A stretch of DNA of 64,000 nt from Enterobacter genomosp. O (GCF_001022965.1 NZ_LECZ01000022.1:1-64000), one strand, 5' to 3'; positions 36,424-45,615 are shown, numbered from the stretch's first letter. The notes: a model not told the origin generated them from the sequence alone. Program-made: numbers and translations.

Positions 36424-36572
36424 TCCTTCAGACGCCGTTTCGCCAGAGACAGAGCCCTGACGATCGGGGATTACGCCTGAAATAACAAACAACTTAAATC
36501 GCTTTGCTTTGCCAGAAACGTAGTGGTCGCCCGCCACTTGACTTATTCTGTAATAAAGGTACTTTTCAGGAC

Positions 36573-37553
36573 ATGAAAAAGATCCTGATTATCGTTCCCG
36601 ACGGCGGCATGCTGTTTGAAGCCGCCGGTATCGCCGACATTCTGATGCAGGCCAACCGGCTGCACCCGGAAGGGCTTGCCCATCCCCGCTACCGGATTAT
36701 CATCGCCACGACCCAGCCTCACCAGGTGATCCACGGTCAGTCCGGCCTGAATCTGCTGGCGGATTACCGTCTGCCGGAGCTAGATCCGCGCGAACCGCTG
36801 GATACCATAATCATTACCGGACGCGGCATGAACGAGCAGGAGAGCACCGCGGTGGTGGACTGGCTGCACCTTGCTGCGCCGCACGCCCGGCGGGTCGCCT
36901 CAATATGCGGCGGCGCGATGCTGCTGGCCCAGAGCGGTTTGCTTGACGGTCGTCGCGCGACTACCCACTGGCGGCTGCTGGAGACAATGCAGGCTCAGTA
37001 TCCGTCGATCAGGGTCGAAGGCGGTCCGCTGTATATTCAGGACGGTCCCATCTGGACCTCCGGCGGCGTGAGTTCAGGGTTTGATCTGACCCTGGCGCTG
37101 GTGGAGGACGACTACGGATTTACCCTCGCCCGCGACGTGGCGCAGGATATGGTGATGTATCTGCGCCGCCCCGGGGGACAGCTGCAGTTTAGCCGCTACA
37201 GCCTGCAGCAGCCCGGCACATCGGGCCCGATAAGCGAGCTGCAGGCCTGGATGCTGCAAAACCTCACCGCCGACCTGTGCGTGGAAAATCTGGCCGAAAA
37301 AGCGGCGATGAGCCCGCGCAATTTCACCCGCGTATTTACCCGTGAAACCGGCGTCTCTCCTGCCCGCTACGTGACCGAAGCGCGTCTGGCCGCAGCCCGC
37401 CAGCTGCTTGAGCAGACCAGCGATTCCCTGGAGCGCATTGCCGGGCAAAGCGGGTTTGGCACCAGTATTAACCTGCGGCGCGTGTTCGAGAAACAGCTCC
37501 ACCTCACCCCGGGCGAATATCGCCAGCGCTTTCACTGCCGGAAAATGGCGTAA
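36573..37553 (+). CDS. GlxA-type AraC family transcriptional regulator (DJ-1/PfpI + HTH)
   Basis: A 326-residue protein. The N-terminal DJ-1/PfpI domain (1-190) shows the nucleophile elbow SICGGAMLLAQSGLLDGRRATTHW with its cysteine; the C-terminal AraC double helix-turn-helix (about 220-320) contains ENLAEKAAMSPRNFTRVFTRETGVSPARYVTEARLAAARQLLE and the second helix IAGQSGFGTSINLRRVFEKQLHLTPGEYRQRF. ATG 36573 is preceded by CAGG. It lies between a divergent desaturase and a GAPDH gene 79 bp downstream, so it may control either. Ligand unknown. Confidence 0.88.
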   Translation: MKKILIIVPDGGMLFEAAGIADILMQANRLHPEGLAHPRYRIIIATTQPHQVIHGQSGLNLLADYRLPELDPREPLDTIIITGRGMNEQESTAVVDWLHLAAPHARRVASICGGAMLLAQSGLLDGRRATTHWRLLETMQAQYPSIRVEGGPLYIQDGPIWTSGGVSSGFDLTLALVEDDYGFTLARDVAQDMVMYLRRPGGQLQFSRYSLQQPGTSGPISELQAWMLQNLTADLCVENLAEKAAMSPRNFTRVFTRETGVSPARYVTEARLAAARQLLEQTSDSLERIAGQSGFGTSINLRRVFEKQLHLTPGEYRQRFHCRKMA

Positions 37554-37632
37554 TCTGATCCTTTTTTGTCATTTACGCCATTGCGCCTGACGCCTACAGT
37601 AACTCCAGACAACGAAAGATAAGGAGTGCACC

Positions 37633-38643
37633 ATGGTTAAGGTCGGTATTAACGGTTTCGGCCGTATCGGACGTAATTTCCTGCGCGCGGCGCTGGGTAA
37701 CCCGGATCTGCAGATTGTGGCCATTAACGATCTGACGGACAGCAAAACCCTCGCCCATCTGCTGAAACATGACTCCCTGCTGGGCAAACTGCCCGCGCCC
37801 GTTGAAGCAACCGACGGCGCGCTGCAGGTAGACGGGCAGCGTATCGCCGTCTTTAGCGAACGCGATCCGGCGAATATTCCGTGGCGCGATGTCGGTGCTG
37901 ACGTGGTGATTGAAGCCACCGGGTTCTTTACCGAACGGGAAAAAGCGGCAGTGCATATTACCCACGGCGGCGCTAAGCGCGTCATCATTTCCGCTCCCGG
38001 GAAGAACGACGACCTGACGATTGTGATGGGCGTCAATCACGAGCAGTACGATCCCGCCCGCCACGCGGTGGTCAGTAACGGGAGCTGCACCACGAACGGT
38101 CTGGCACCGGCTGCTCAGGTGCTGCATCAGCAGTTCGGGATTGATCATGGTCTGATGAACACGACCCACGCCTACACCAACAGCCAGGCGCTACACGACC
38201 AGCCGGAGAAAGATCTGCGCGGCGCGCGCGCGGCGGCGCTGTCGATTGTGCCTTACTCCAGCGGCGCGGCAAAAGCGCTGGGGAAAGTGATCCCCTCCCT
38301 GGACGGCAAACTGACCGGGTATTCCCTGCGCGTGCCGGTTCCGGTGGTGTCGGTTGTGGATTTAACGGTGACGCTGAGCCGCAACGTGACCGCCGAAGAG
38401 GTGAACGACGCGTTCCGTCACGCTGCCGCCAGCGGGCCATTGAAAGGCATTCTGGGGTATAGCGATGAGCCGCTGGTCTCCAGCGATTACCAGGGCGACC
38501 CGCGCTCCTCGATTATTGACGGGCTTTCCACGCTGGTGATTGGCGGGAACATGGTGAAGATCCTGGCGTGGTATGACAACGAGTGGGGATTCTCAAACCG
38601 CCTGGTGGATTTGGCGGTATTTATGGATAAGAAAGGGCTGTAA
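37633..38643 (+). CDS. Type I glyceraldehyde-3-phosphate dehydrogenase paralogue
   Basis: A 336-residue GAPDH. Rossmann motif INGFGRIGRNFLRA, Asp33 in AINDLTD (favouring NAD), catalytic Cys152 in SNGSCTTN (usual form SNASCTTN), His in THAYTNSQALHD, and NMVKILAWYDNEWGFSNRLVDL at the end. The sequence is closer in style to Gram-positive/cyanobacterial enzymes (NDLTDSKTLAHLLKHDS) than to E. coli GapA, and its genomic place is not that of gapA. Likely a second, accessory GAPDH; physiological role unknown. AAGGAG precedes the ATG. Confidence 0.9.
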   Translation: MVKVGINGFGRIGRNFLRAALGNPDLQIVAINDLTDSKTLAHLLKHDSLLGKLPAPVEATDGALQVDGQRIAVFSERDPANIPWRDVGADVVIEATGFFTEREKAAVHITHGGAKRVIISAPGKNDDLTIVMGVNHEQYDPARHAVVSNGSCTTNGLAPAAQVLHQQFGIDHGLMNTTHAYTNSQALHDQPEKDLRGARAAALSIVPYSSGAAKALGKVIPSLDGKLTGYSLRVPVPVVSVVDLTVTLSRNVTAEEVNDAFRHAAASGPLKGILGYSDEPLVSSDYQGDPRSSIIDGLSTLVIGGNMVKILAWYDNEWGFSNRLVDLAVFMDKKGL

Positions 38644-38655
38644 GTCTTACTTCAA

Positions 38656-38690
38656 TGCCGGGTGGCGCTTGCGCTTACCCGGCCTATAAA
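38656..38690. repeat. REP element
   Basis: TGCCGGGTGGCGC...CCCGGCCTATAAA palindrome 12 bp downstream of the GAPDH stop codon. Confidence 0.85.
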
Positions 38691-38922
38691 TTATGTCATT
38701 ATTCAAAATATCTCTCCCCCCTCGCAGAATTAATAAATTAGGATAATCCTAAGTCTATTCAACAGCTGCTAATTCATCACATCAATTATAAAAAAACACC
38801 CATTAACTTAGAAAATAGGTCAGTGGATATTCTTTATTTTACTTTTAAAAATGCGAGTGCGATCGCTGTCCCCATGCGACAACATAGCCCATGATAAACT
38901 CTGTACACAACAGGGAAAGGCT

Positions 38923-39627
38923 ATGTATTACAGTAAATCGATTATCGAAAAAATAGGATCCGATAAAGATCTCGCTGTCAGGCTTGATCGTGCCGTGGCT
39001 GGTGTGAGGGATGGTGCTGTTGAGTATTTAAATAATCTTGGCGATGCTACAACACGCTTGCTCTATTATACATCTTGCTTCACGGATAATTACTTTGATG
39101 TATGCAAACAGTTGGCTTCTGAAGATAAGAGGTTTATGTTTGGTGTTGTAGAACTCGTTAAACATAGAGATTTAATATTCCGTATGGTTACAATATTTAT
39201 AGAAACAATGCTTAAAAACAAGAATGAAGTTGCGAAGAAAAGTATACTAGAAAAAGTTATACCCATCACAACAAATTATTCAGTTAAGCAAGTTTCGAAA
39301 TTCGGCCTAATTTATGCTGTTGCAAAGTATATATGCTATAGCAATCAAATGAATGCTGCAGTGCAAAGCGCATTGATGAAAAAAGTTGCCGGAAGAACGG
39401 GAAGTGCATTTTTAGCGCTTAACGCTTACGCAATGGTTCAGCGCGCGGCGGACAGCGCCAATAATCTCAAAAAATTCCTTCCGTTATTTTATCATGCATT
39501 ATATATAGAGAAAATTGAAATGATGTACTTCCTCATCGAACCAGTAATAATGAAAGCCGGTTATCTGAATATTTACACAGCATCAGATCATGATATTACT
39601 AATGCCTTTATAAAGATAGCTCAATAA
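38923..39627 (+). CDS. AT-rich helical protein of unknown family, candidate Hcp-linked effector
   Basis: A 234-residue, predicted mostly helical protein with no signal peptide. The C-terminal half has alternating amphipathic and hydrophobic stretches (SKFGLIYAVAKYICYS; RTGSAFLALNAYAMVQRAA; KFLPLFYHALYIEKIEMMYFLIEPVIM). No catalytic motif is seen and I do not recognise a family. ATG 38923 has GGGAAAGG at good spacing; the longer frame from 38851 is unsupported. It overlaps the next gene (TAATGA) and is followed by an Hcp gene 10 bp beyond that, so a T6SS cargo/immunity/Hcp cassette is plausible. Codon use is AT-rich, unlike the flanking GAPDH and MFS genes. Confidence 0.7.
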   Translation: MYYSKSIIEKIGSDKDLAVRLDRAVAGVRDGAVEYLNNLGDATTRLLYYTSCFTDNYFDVCKQLASEDKRFMFGVVELVKHRDLIFRMVTIFIETMLKNKNEVAKKSILEKVIPITTNYSVKQVSKFGLIYAVAKYICYSNQMNAAVQSALMKKVAGRTGSAFLALNAYAMVQRAADSANNLKKFLPLFYHALYIEKIEMMYFLIEPVIMKAGYLNIYTASDHDITNAFIKIAQ

Positions 39628-39833
39628 TGAGGGGGTTCATAAAGAGTATTTTTAAACTTATTCTGGAAGACTTGAAGAATGATTTAAAAGCATATGCCAC
39701 GATTTTTGTTATTGTGATTCTATCAATGATACCAGTAACCTTTATTGAAGACGACCAAACAGCAATGCTTATTGTTGGGGCTATAGTAGTAATCGTTTTT
39801 TATATAGCCTATTTCTACGAACCTAAAGGATGA
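39627..39833 (+). CDS. Small two-helix membrane protein, candidate immunity
   Basis: A 68-residue protein whose ATG overlaps the upstream stop by one base (TAATGA). Hydrophobic helices near 23-38 and 46-63. Between a putative effector and an Hcp gene, its size and topology suit an inner-membrane immunity protein. No family recognised; AT-rich. Confidence 0.65.
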   Translation: MRGFIKSIFKLILEDLKNDLKAYATIFVIVILSMIPVTFIEDDQTAMLIVGAIVVIVFYIAYFYEPKG

Positions 39834-39837
39834 ATAA

Positions 39838-40317
39838 ATGTCTACACCAGCACATATATGGTTTACAGACGAGAATAACGCCCCTGTTACAGGTGAATGT
39901 TTAATGCCCACAAGGCTGGGCTCTACCGAACTAAAATCATTTAACCACTCGGTCTGGATACCGACCTGTTCCAACACGGGTAAATTAACAGGAACACGAC
40001 TTCATGTCCCCATCACCTTTGAAAAAGAAATAGATCGCATCACACCCTATCTGTTTCGTGCCGTCTGTACAGGAAAAACATTCAAAACGGCATTAATCAA
40101 AATGTATAAAATCAATGACGCCGGGATCGAGCGTGAATACTTCAACATCATCCTGGAAAACGTCAAGATAACAAGGATCTCCCCTTTATTGCACCCGCTA
40201 GGTATCGCGAGTGCTCATATGGAAGAAGTCGAACTGCGATATGAATCAATCGAATGGAAATATTGTGACGGAAATATAATGTTTAAAGACACCTGGAATG
40301 AAAGAGCGACTGCCTAG
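39838..40317 (+). CDS. Second Hcp family protein (TssD-like)
   Basis: A 159-residue protein of the other large Hcp branch: MSTPAHIWFTDENNAPVTGECLMPTRLGSTELKSFNHSVWIPT, TGKLTGTRLHVPITFEKEIDRITPYLFRAVC, and the family-typical ending LRYESIEWKYCDGNIMFKDTWNERATA. It shares little sequence with the Hcp at 17957-18439. It stands far from any T6SS structural gene, at the end of an AT-rich three-gene cassette starting 4 bp after the membrane protein. It may load the two upstream products onto a T6SS, here or elsewhere in the genome. Confidence 0.88.
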   Translation: MSTPAHIWFTDENNAPVTGECLMPTRLGSTELKSFNHSVWIPTCSNTGKLTGTRLHVPITFEKEIDRITPYLFRAVCTGKTFKTALIKMYKINDAGIEREYFNIILENVKITRISPLLHPLGIASAHMEEVELRYESIEWKYCDGNIMFKDTWNERATA

Positions 40318-40336
40318 AATAATAGATATCTATAAA

Positions 40337-40360
40337 TTCCCTCTCCCGCAGGAGAGGGAA
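40337..40360. terminator. Stem-loop between converging genes
   Basis: Perfect 10-bp arms TTCCCTCTCC / GGAGAGGGAA around CGCA, between the Hcp-like gene and the converging MFS gene. U-tracts are poor on both strands, so it may be a weak bidirectional terminator. Confidence 0.55.
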
Positions 40361-40365
40361 AAAGA

Positions 40366-41553
40366 TCACTGCGCCTTAACCTTCACGCCCATAAACACAA
40401 TCACCATTGCCGTTACCAGCAGAAGGCCGCTGCCGGCGAATACGCCGCTGGCACCGTTGAGGTCAAAGACCGCTCCGCCCCCGGCCGCACCGGCGCTTAT
40501 CGCCAGCTGGATTGAGGCTACCAGCAGCCCCCCTGCACTTTCGGCTTCATCCGGAACGGTGGTGGCAAGCCAGGTTGACCAGCCCACCGGAACCAGACCA
40601 AATGCAAAGCCCCACAGCGCGACCAGGAAACCGTCCAGCATGGCCAGATGGCCAAACGCCACCATCGTGAGGGCGAGAACGCCCATGGCGAACGGCACCA
40701 GCGCCAGCGTCAGGCGCAGATTACGCGCCAGAAGATGTCCGGCAACGGAGGTGCCCACAAAATTGGCCAGTCCAAAGCCCAGCAGGATCAGTGAAATGGT
40801 CTCTACGCTCGCCTGTCCTACCGTTTCCAGGAACGGACGCAGGTAGGTGAAGAAAGCAAAATGGCCGCTGAAGATCAGAATGGTTGCCAGCATGCCGCCG
40901 ATCATCCCCGGACGACGCAGCACGCGGAACAGCGTGCTCAGGCTCCCGCTGCTCTCCGGCTTCATGGACGGCAGGACCCAGAGCTGCCACAGGAGCGCCA
41001 GCATGCTTGGCAGAATGCAGAGGATAAACACGTTACGCCAGCCGATCAGACTGCCAAGATAGCTCCCCAGCGGCGCCGCAACCACCGTGGCAATCGATAC
41101 GCTGGAGAAGATCACCGCCAGCGCTTTCGGCACTTTATCCGCCGGCACCAGACGCATCGTCGTGGCCGTCGACATTGCCCAGAATCCCCCAATGGCAACC
41201 CCCAGCAGCAGGCGCCCCATCAGCAGGACGTGCAGGTTGGGCGCAAAGGCCACCAGCAGGCTGGAGATGATTTGCAGCACCGAGAAAAACATCAGCACCC
41301 AGCGGCGGTCGATACTTTTGGTTGCCGGGGTAATCAGCAGCCCGGTCACCAGCGCCACGAGTGCGGTGGCGGTCACGGCCTGTCCGGCCATTCCCTCGCT
41401 CACGCCCAGGCTTGCGGCCATGGGCGTTAACAAACTGGCGGGCAGAAATTCTGCTGTAATCAAGCCAAACACCCCCAGCCCCAGTGAATAGACGGCCCGC
41501 CAGGCGGGTTTTGCAGGCGTTACCGCCTCGCTCGCCGCGACACATGAATTCAT
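40366..41553 (-). CDS. MFS efflux transporter (DHA1, NepI/SotB-like)
   Basis: A 395-residue permease with about twelve hydrophobic helices. The N-terminal motif LGLGVFGLITAEFLPASLLTPMAASLGVSEGMAGQAVTATALVALVTGLLITPATKSIDRRWVL is typical of the sugar/purine efflux branch (NepI, SotB, AraJ) of the major facilitator family. ATG 41553-41551 has GGGAG upstream. Transcribed divergently from an AraC regulator across 115 bp, which probably controls it. Substrate not predictable. Confidence 0.88.
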   Translation of the reverse strand: MNSCVAASEAVTPAKPAWRAVYSLGLGVFGLITAEFLPASLLTPMAASLGVSEGMAGQAVTATALVALVTGLLITPATKSIDRRWVLMFFSVLQIISSLLVAFAPNLHVLLMGRLLLGVAIGGFWAMSTATTMRLVPADKVPKALAVIFSSVSIATVVAAPLGSYLGSLIGWRNVFILCILPSMLALLWQLWVLPSMKPESSGSLSTLFRVLRRPGMIGGMLATILIFSGHFAFFTYLRPFLETVGQASVETISLILLGFGLANFVGTSVAGHLLARNLRLTLALVPFAMGVLALTMVAFGHLAMLDGFLVALWGFAFGLVPVGWSTWLATTVPDEAESAGGLLVASIQLAISAGAAGGGAVFDLNGASGVFAGSGLLLVTAMVIVFMGVKVKAQ

Positions 41554-41668
41554 CTGTTTTTCTCCCGTTATAGAAATGTGACAACTGTCGCAAAAGAATA
41601 GAAGGTTCACCCTGGACGATCTATGACATATAATCTCCACTTATTGATTATTCGTCCGGAGTTGCGCC

Positions 41669-42625
41669 ATGACCGTACAGTCACCCGATTTGATCAGCGA
41701 ACTTTTACGCGGCATGCGCCTGTCAGGGGTGAAATACCGGCGGATTGAGGCCAGCTCGCCGTTTGGCGTTGCGTTCCATCAGGCGCCCGGTAAAGCGCAG
41801 TTTCATTTCGTGAGCCACGGCAGCGCCCTGCTGCGAATGGAGAGCGGTGCGACGTTTGAACTGAGCAGCGGGGACGCCCTGTTTATTCCGGGCGGTAATT
41901 CCCATGCCCTGCTCTCCGACGAGCAGGCCACCATTACCCCGGTCAGCGACTTTCCCAGCGAACCTATCTGCAGCTCGGTTTGCGCCATTACCTGTGAGCC
42001 CTGCCCGGAGAGCGAGAACACCATCATCTTTAGCGGGTGCATGGATTTCGAGCTGGGCGGGATGCAGCCGCTGATCAAGGCGATGCCGGAAGTGATGATG
42101 GTCAGCCGCCTGATGTCCACCTGGCCGGAAATTCATCCGCTGCTCGCGGCGATGGAGCGTGAATCAATGACGCGACAGGTCGGGTTCGCCGGGATCCTCG
42201 CCCGGCTGGCCGACGTGGTGGCGGCGCTGATCGTGCGCGGCTGGGTCGAGGCGGGTTGTGGAAAAGCGACGGGCTGGGTGCAGGTCTTGCGCGATCCTCG
42301 CCTGAGCCGGGCCATCTACGCTATGCACCAGCAGCCCGGCCTGAACTGGAGCGTGGCGGACCTGGCAAAAGAAGCGGGTACCTCCCGCTCCGTGTTTGCC
42401 GAACGGTTTCTGGCCGCGACGGGAACCACCCCGGCCAAATATCTCAGCGAGCTGAGGATGCGGCTGGCCATTCAGTACATTCGCCATGAAAATCAGCCCA
42501 TTGAAACGGTCGCGCTGCGGCTGGGGTACGGATCGCTGGCGGCGTTTAGTCGGGCGTTTAAGCGGATTATCGGGCATGCGCCCGGCACGCTGCGGGAAGC
42601 CAGCCAGACCCCGGAAGAGGTCTGA
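41669..42625 (+). CDS. AraC-family regulator with cupin N-terminal domain
   Basis: A 318-residue protein. The N-terminal cupin domain (about 25-190) shows FHFVSHGSALLRMESGATFELSSGDALFIPGGNSHAL; the C-terminal AraC domain shows WSVADLAKEAGTSRSVFAERFLAATGTTPAKYLSELRMRLA and VALRLGYGSLAAFSRAFKRIIGHAPGTLRE. Such AraC_N/cupin regulators commonly control an adjacent divergent MFS exporter, as here. GGAG precedes the ATG by seven bases. Confidence 0.9.
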   Translation: MTVQSPDLISELLRGMRLSGVKYRRIEASSPFGVAFHQAPGKAQFHFVSHGSALLRMESGATFELSSGDALFIPGGNSHALLSDEQATITPVSDFPSEPICSSVCAITCEPCPESENTIIFSGCMDFELGGMQPLIKAMPEVMMVSRLMSTWPEIHPLLAAMERESMTRQVGFAGILARLADVVAALIVRGWVEAGCGKATGWVQVLRDPRLSRAIYAMHQQPGLNWSVADLAKEAGTSRSVFAERFLAATGTTPAKYLSELRMRLAIQYIRHENQPIETVALRLGYGSLAAFSRAFKRIIGHAPGTLREASQTPEEV

Positions 42626-42638
42626 CTGGCGTGAGGCA

Positions 42639-44018
42639 TCAGAAATAGTATTTAAAGCGCACGCGTCCGCCGTAGCGATCGTCATTTCGGTCATCGCCGT
42701 CTTTCGGATGGGCTTCCACCCAGGACGCATACGCCCCAAGATAAATATTGAAATTCTTCATCTTCATCACGTTTGGGATCAGGTATGAAGCATGAATGGT
42801 GTGAATATCATAATCCCCGGGATCGGTCACCCAGCAGTCGCCGTCGCAGTCAGCGTCGAAGTTCGCGGTGTTGAAGTTATCGATCTGGTTATGCGCGTAG
42901 ATATAGCCCAGCTCAAAATTACGCCATAAGGCATTCACGCCTGCGGTGAAATCCTTCTCGTCCGTGGCATCCATATACGCGGTATTCAGGTTCGCCACGA
43001 TACCGTCATCCGGATCGGTTTTTTGCCCGTTCCAGGTCATGGTGAAGCCGTAGCCGGTGCGGTCAGACTGGTCTACCCATTTCCCCGATGCATCGCGGTA
43101 GCCATAGGCGTTGTTGACGAGGTTGCTCTCCATCGCGACAGCCGTCGAGAAGTTGCCTTCCTGCCAGGCAATGACCGGTCGGACGTAGGCGACGTTTTTT
43201 TCATTATCCAGGTCCACGCCGTGATACTGCTGGTCAACAAACAGCGAACTGCCGTCTTCCAGCAGGGTGTTAACCTCGAAATACCAGTTTCCCAGGGTTT
43301 TGCTCAGCAGGAAGTTACCGCCGCTGTCGCTACGCCCGCGCCCCTCTTTCATCATGTAGATGTAGCCGTAACCATCGCTGTAGAGATCGTTGGCCGTGTT
43401 GCCAGAATATTCAACGAAGGTGTCCTGATTCAGCGGGAACATGTCATAGGCTTCGAAGCGCCCGACTTTCACCTTCCAGTCGTTTTCCGTGCCAAAGAAG
43501 AAAACGGCGTCATCAAGGTTCATTTTGCCCGTCAGGTCAGCCAGCGGCTGCACGGAGAAGCCGGCGAAATTGCCGTTCTCCATGCGCTTATATCCGTCAA
43601 AGCCCAGCAGCAAACGACCGTTAATATCCCAGCGCTCGTGGCTCCCGGGCGCCCAGTCTTTATTGGCCGTCGTTTTCATGGACGTTAAGCTGCCGGTCTT
43701 GCTGGCCGCATCCATATTAAATTCAACGTCGCCATAAAACTTAATATCGCCGTAGCCGGATAACGTCAGCTTCGGTGCCGTTTGCACTGTCGCAGGCTCC
43801 GTGGATTCAACGACAACCGGATTCGCGGCCACTGCGGTCTGCTGCTGTTTTTCCAGAACCTGAATTTGTGCTTCCGCTTTTGACGCCCGGTTTTCGGCCT
43901 TTTCGAGACGCGCCTCCAGCTGCGCCAGCTTATCCTCCAGACGCTGAGTATCTTTTGCTGCCATTGCTCCGGTAGTACAAAACGCACTGACAATAAGTGC
44001 AAGGGTTTTCACTTTCAT
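42639..44018 (-). CDS. Carbohydrate outer-membrane porin with N-terminal coiled coil
   Basis: A 459-residue exported protein: signal peptide MKVKTLALIVSAFCTTGAMA, then a heptad coiled coil (about 22-60, RLEDKLAQLEARLEKAENRASKAEAQIQVLEKQ) like that of ScrY-type sugar porins, then a beta-barrel ending in RVRFKYYF with the C-terminal Phe needed for outer-membrane assembly. Aromatic strands (GGNFLLSKTLGNWYFEVNTLLEDGS; YGFTMTWNGQKTDPDDG) support a glycoporin. It is downstream of a sugar symporter gene; an ERIC element lies between them. The converging AraC gene ends 13 bp away. Sugar unknown. Confidence 0.82.
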   Translation of the reverse strand: MKVKTLALIVSAFCTTGAMAAKDTQRLEDKLAQLEARLEKAENRASKAEAQIQVLEKQQQTAVAANPVVVESTEPATVQTAPKLTLSGYGDIKFYGDVEFNMDAASKTGSLTSMKTTANKDWAPGSHERWDINGRLLLGFDGYKRMENGNFAGFSVQPLADLTGKMNLDDAVFFFGTENDWKVKVGRFEAYDMFPLNQDTFVEYSGNTANDLYSDGYGYIYMMKEGRGRSDSGGNFLLSKTLGNWYFEVNTLLEDGSSLFVDQQYHGVDLDNEKNVAYVRPVIAWQEGNFSTAVAMESNLVNNAYGYRDASGKWVDQSDRTGYGFTMTWNGQKTDPDDGIVANLNTAYMDATDEKDFTAGVNALWRNFELGYIYAHNQIDNFNTANFDADCDGDCWVTDPGDYDIHTIHASYLIPNVMKMKNFNIYLGAYASWVEAHPKDGDDRNDDRYGGRVRFKYYF

Positions 44019-44105
44019 CGACTCCATCCTCGTGAGTTAATCATTATTTCCTGACGGACACAGAGAACCTCACCGATACTTCGCATGAATTATCGGCTTA
44101 CTACT

Positions 44106-44232
44106 TATACCCGCCATACTTCAAGTTGCATGTGCGTTGGCTGCACTCGTTCACCCCAGTCACTTACTTATGTAAGCTCCTGGGGATTCACTCCTTTGCC
44201 GCCTTCCTGCAACTCGAATTATTTAGGGTATA
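44106..44232. repeat. ERIC element (127 bp)
   Basis: Full-length enterobacterial repetitive intergenic consensus: it contains the diagnostic core TCACCCCAGTCACTTACTTA followed by TGTAAGCTCCTGGGGATTCA and is bounded by the terminal inverted sequences TACTTCAAGTTGCA and TGCAACTCGAA. It fills most of the 219-bp gap between the symporter and porin genes, so their transcript would carry its long hairpin. Confidence 0.95.
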
Positions 44233-44237
44233 AACCA

Positions 44238-45596
44238 TTAAGAGTTAGCGAACTCGCCTTTATTTAAATCGCTCACCACGCCATTCATGACGTTTTCCGT
44301 TAATTTATAAAACTTAATTGAAAAGGCGGTGAGTAAATAAAAGAGTGAAGGGATCAGCGTAAACAGCAAAATGACGCCCTGAACGGCGGATTCCGATTGT
44401 ACCGTGCTGTTGGATTCATAATTATACCAGGCCAGCACCCAGCCGAGAATGGCACCGCCGACAGCGACGCCTAATTTAATCACGAATATATTGGCCGCAA
44501 CGTTCATACCTGTAATACGACGCTGGGTTTTCCATTCACCGTAATTATTCGCATCGGTGATCATAGACCACTGCAGCGCACCGTTGCCGCCCTGGACAAT
44601 CTGAATAAGCACGTGGGCGATCAGGGGAATAACCCAGAACTCCAGCGGCAGCCAGAAGCAGGCCACGCCCAATGCCGCATTCAGGATATTGATCCAGAAG
44701 GAGAGTTTGACCTTGCAAAAACGGGTGCCGAACGGCTGAGCCAGCACGGAGCCAAACATCGAGGCCAGCATCCCGCCCAGCATAAAGAACGAGATAATGT
44801 CCGCCCCTTTGTTCAGCACGGTGTTGACGTAATAGACCACCGCGCCGCCGCGAATCACCACCGCCACCAGCATCATAAAGTTATAGATGGAGAGAATGCG
44901 CCACTGATCGTTACGGAAGAGAATTTTAACGTCGCGGGCGATGTTCAGATTCTCCTCTTTGATGGGCTGCACGCGCTCTTTTGTGGTCGCAAAACAGACG
45001 ATAAACATCAGACAGCCGATCGCGCCAAAAAGCGCCATCGCCACCTGGATACCGGTTGCTCTGTCGCCCGGGTAGAGGTAGTCCGCCAGCGGCAGAATGA
45101 GGGCTGTGCCAAGCGCACCGCCAATGGGGGTGATGGCAAATCGCCAGGACTGCAACGACAGATTTTCACGCGGGTCGGACGTGAGCGCCGCCCCCAGGGA
45201 GCAATACGGGATATTAATGGCGGTATACATCAGGGTCATAAATATATACGCCCCGACGGCGTAATAAATTTTTCCGGTTTCGGTAAAGTCCGGAATGGAA
45301 TAAACCAGTACGCAGCTCACCGCAAAAGGAACGCATATCGCCAGCAGCCATGGACGAAAACGCCCCCAGCGCGTTGACGTCGCATCGGCAATTGCCCCCA
45401 TAACGGGATCGGTAATGGCATCTAATAAACGAACCAGAAGAAACATGGTTCCCATTACGGCAGGCGGTAATCCATAGATATCCGTATAGTAATACGCCAG
45501 AATGGCCACTGATGAGTCAAATACAATGTGACTCGCTGCATCTCCCAGGCTATAGCCTATTTTCTCTTTGACCGGAATTTTTTCTGCAACTGACAT
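44238..45596 (-). CDS. GPH-family sugar:cation symporter (YicJ/MelB-like)
   Basis: A 452-residue twelve-helix permease of the glycoside-pentoside-hexuronide family: EKIGYSLGDAASHIVFDSSVAILAYYYTDIYGLPPAVMGTMFLLVRLLDAITDPVMGAIADATSTRWGRFRPWLL holds the characteristic cation-site aspartates and the DxxxGxxxD...GRFRPW signature. ATG 45596 follows GAGGAG; five upstream codons are dispensable. A LacI-type operator lies 20 bp upstream. With the porin downstream it forms an outer/inner membrane uptake pair, but no glycosidase or kinase is next to it. Confidence 0.9.
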   Translation of the reverse strand: MSVAEKIPVKEKIGYSLGDAASHIVFDSSVAILAYYYTDIYGLPPAVMGTMFLLVRLLDAITDPVMGAIADATSTRWGRFRPWLLAICVPFAVSCVLVYSIPDFTETGKIYYAVGAYIFMTLMYTAINIPYCSLGAALTSDPRENLSLQSWRFAITPIGGALGTALILPLADYLYPGDRATGIQVAMALFGAIGCLMFIVCFATTKERVQPIKEENLNIARDVKILFRNDQWRILSIYNFMMLVAVVIRGGAVVYYVNTVLNKGADIISFFMLGGMLASMFGSVLAQPFGTRFCKVKLSFWINILNAALGVACFWLPLEFWVIPLIAHVLIQIVQGGNGALQWSMITDANNYGEWKTQRRITGMNVAANIFVIKLGVAVGGAILGWVLAWYNYESNSTVQSESAVQGVILLFTLIPSLFYLLTAFSIKFYKLTENVMNGVVSDLNKGEFANS

Positions 45597-45615
45597 AGCG
45601 TAACTCCTCATTTAT

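Noticed and set aside
44085..44267. 60-codon ORF over the ERIC element
   Set aside because: It is the translation of a known intergenic repeat.
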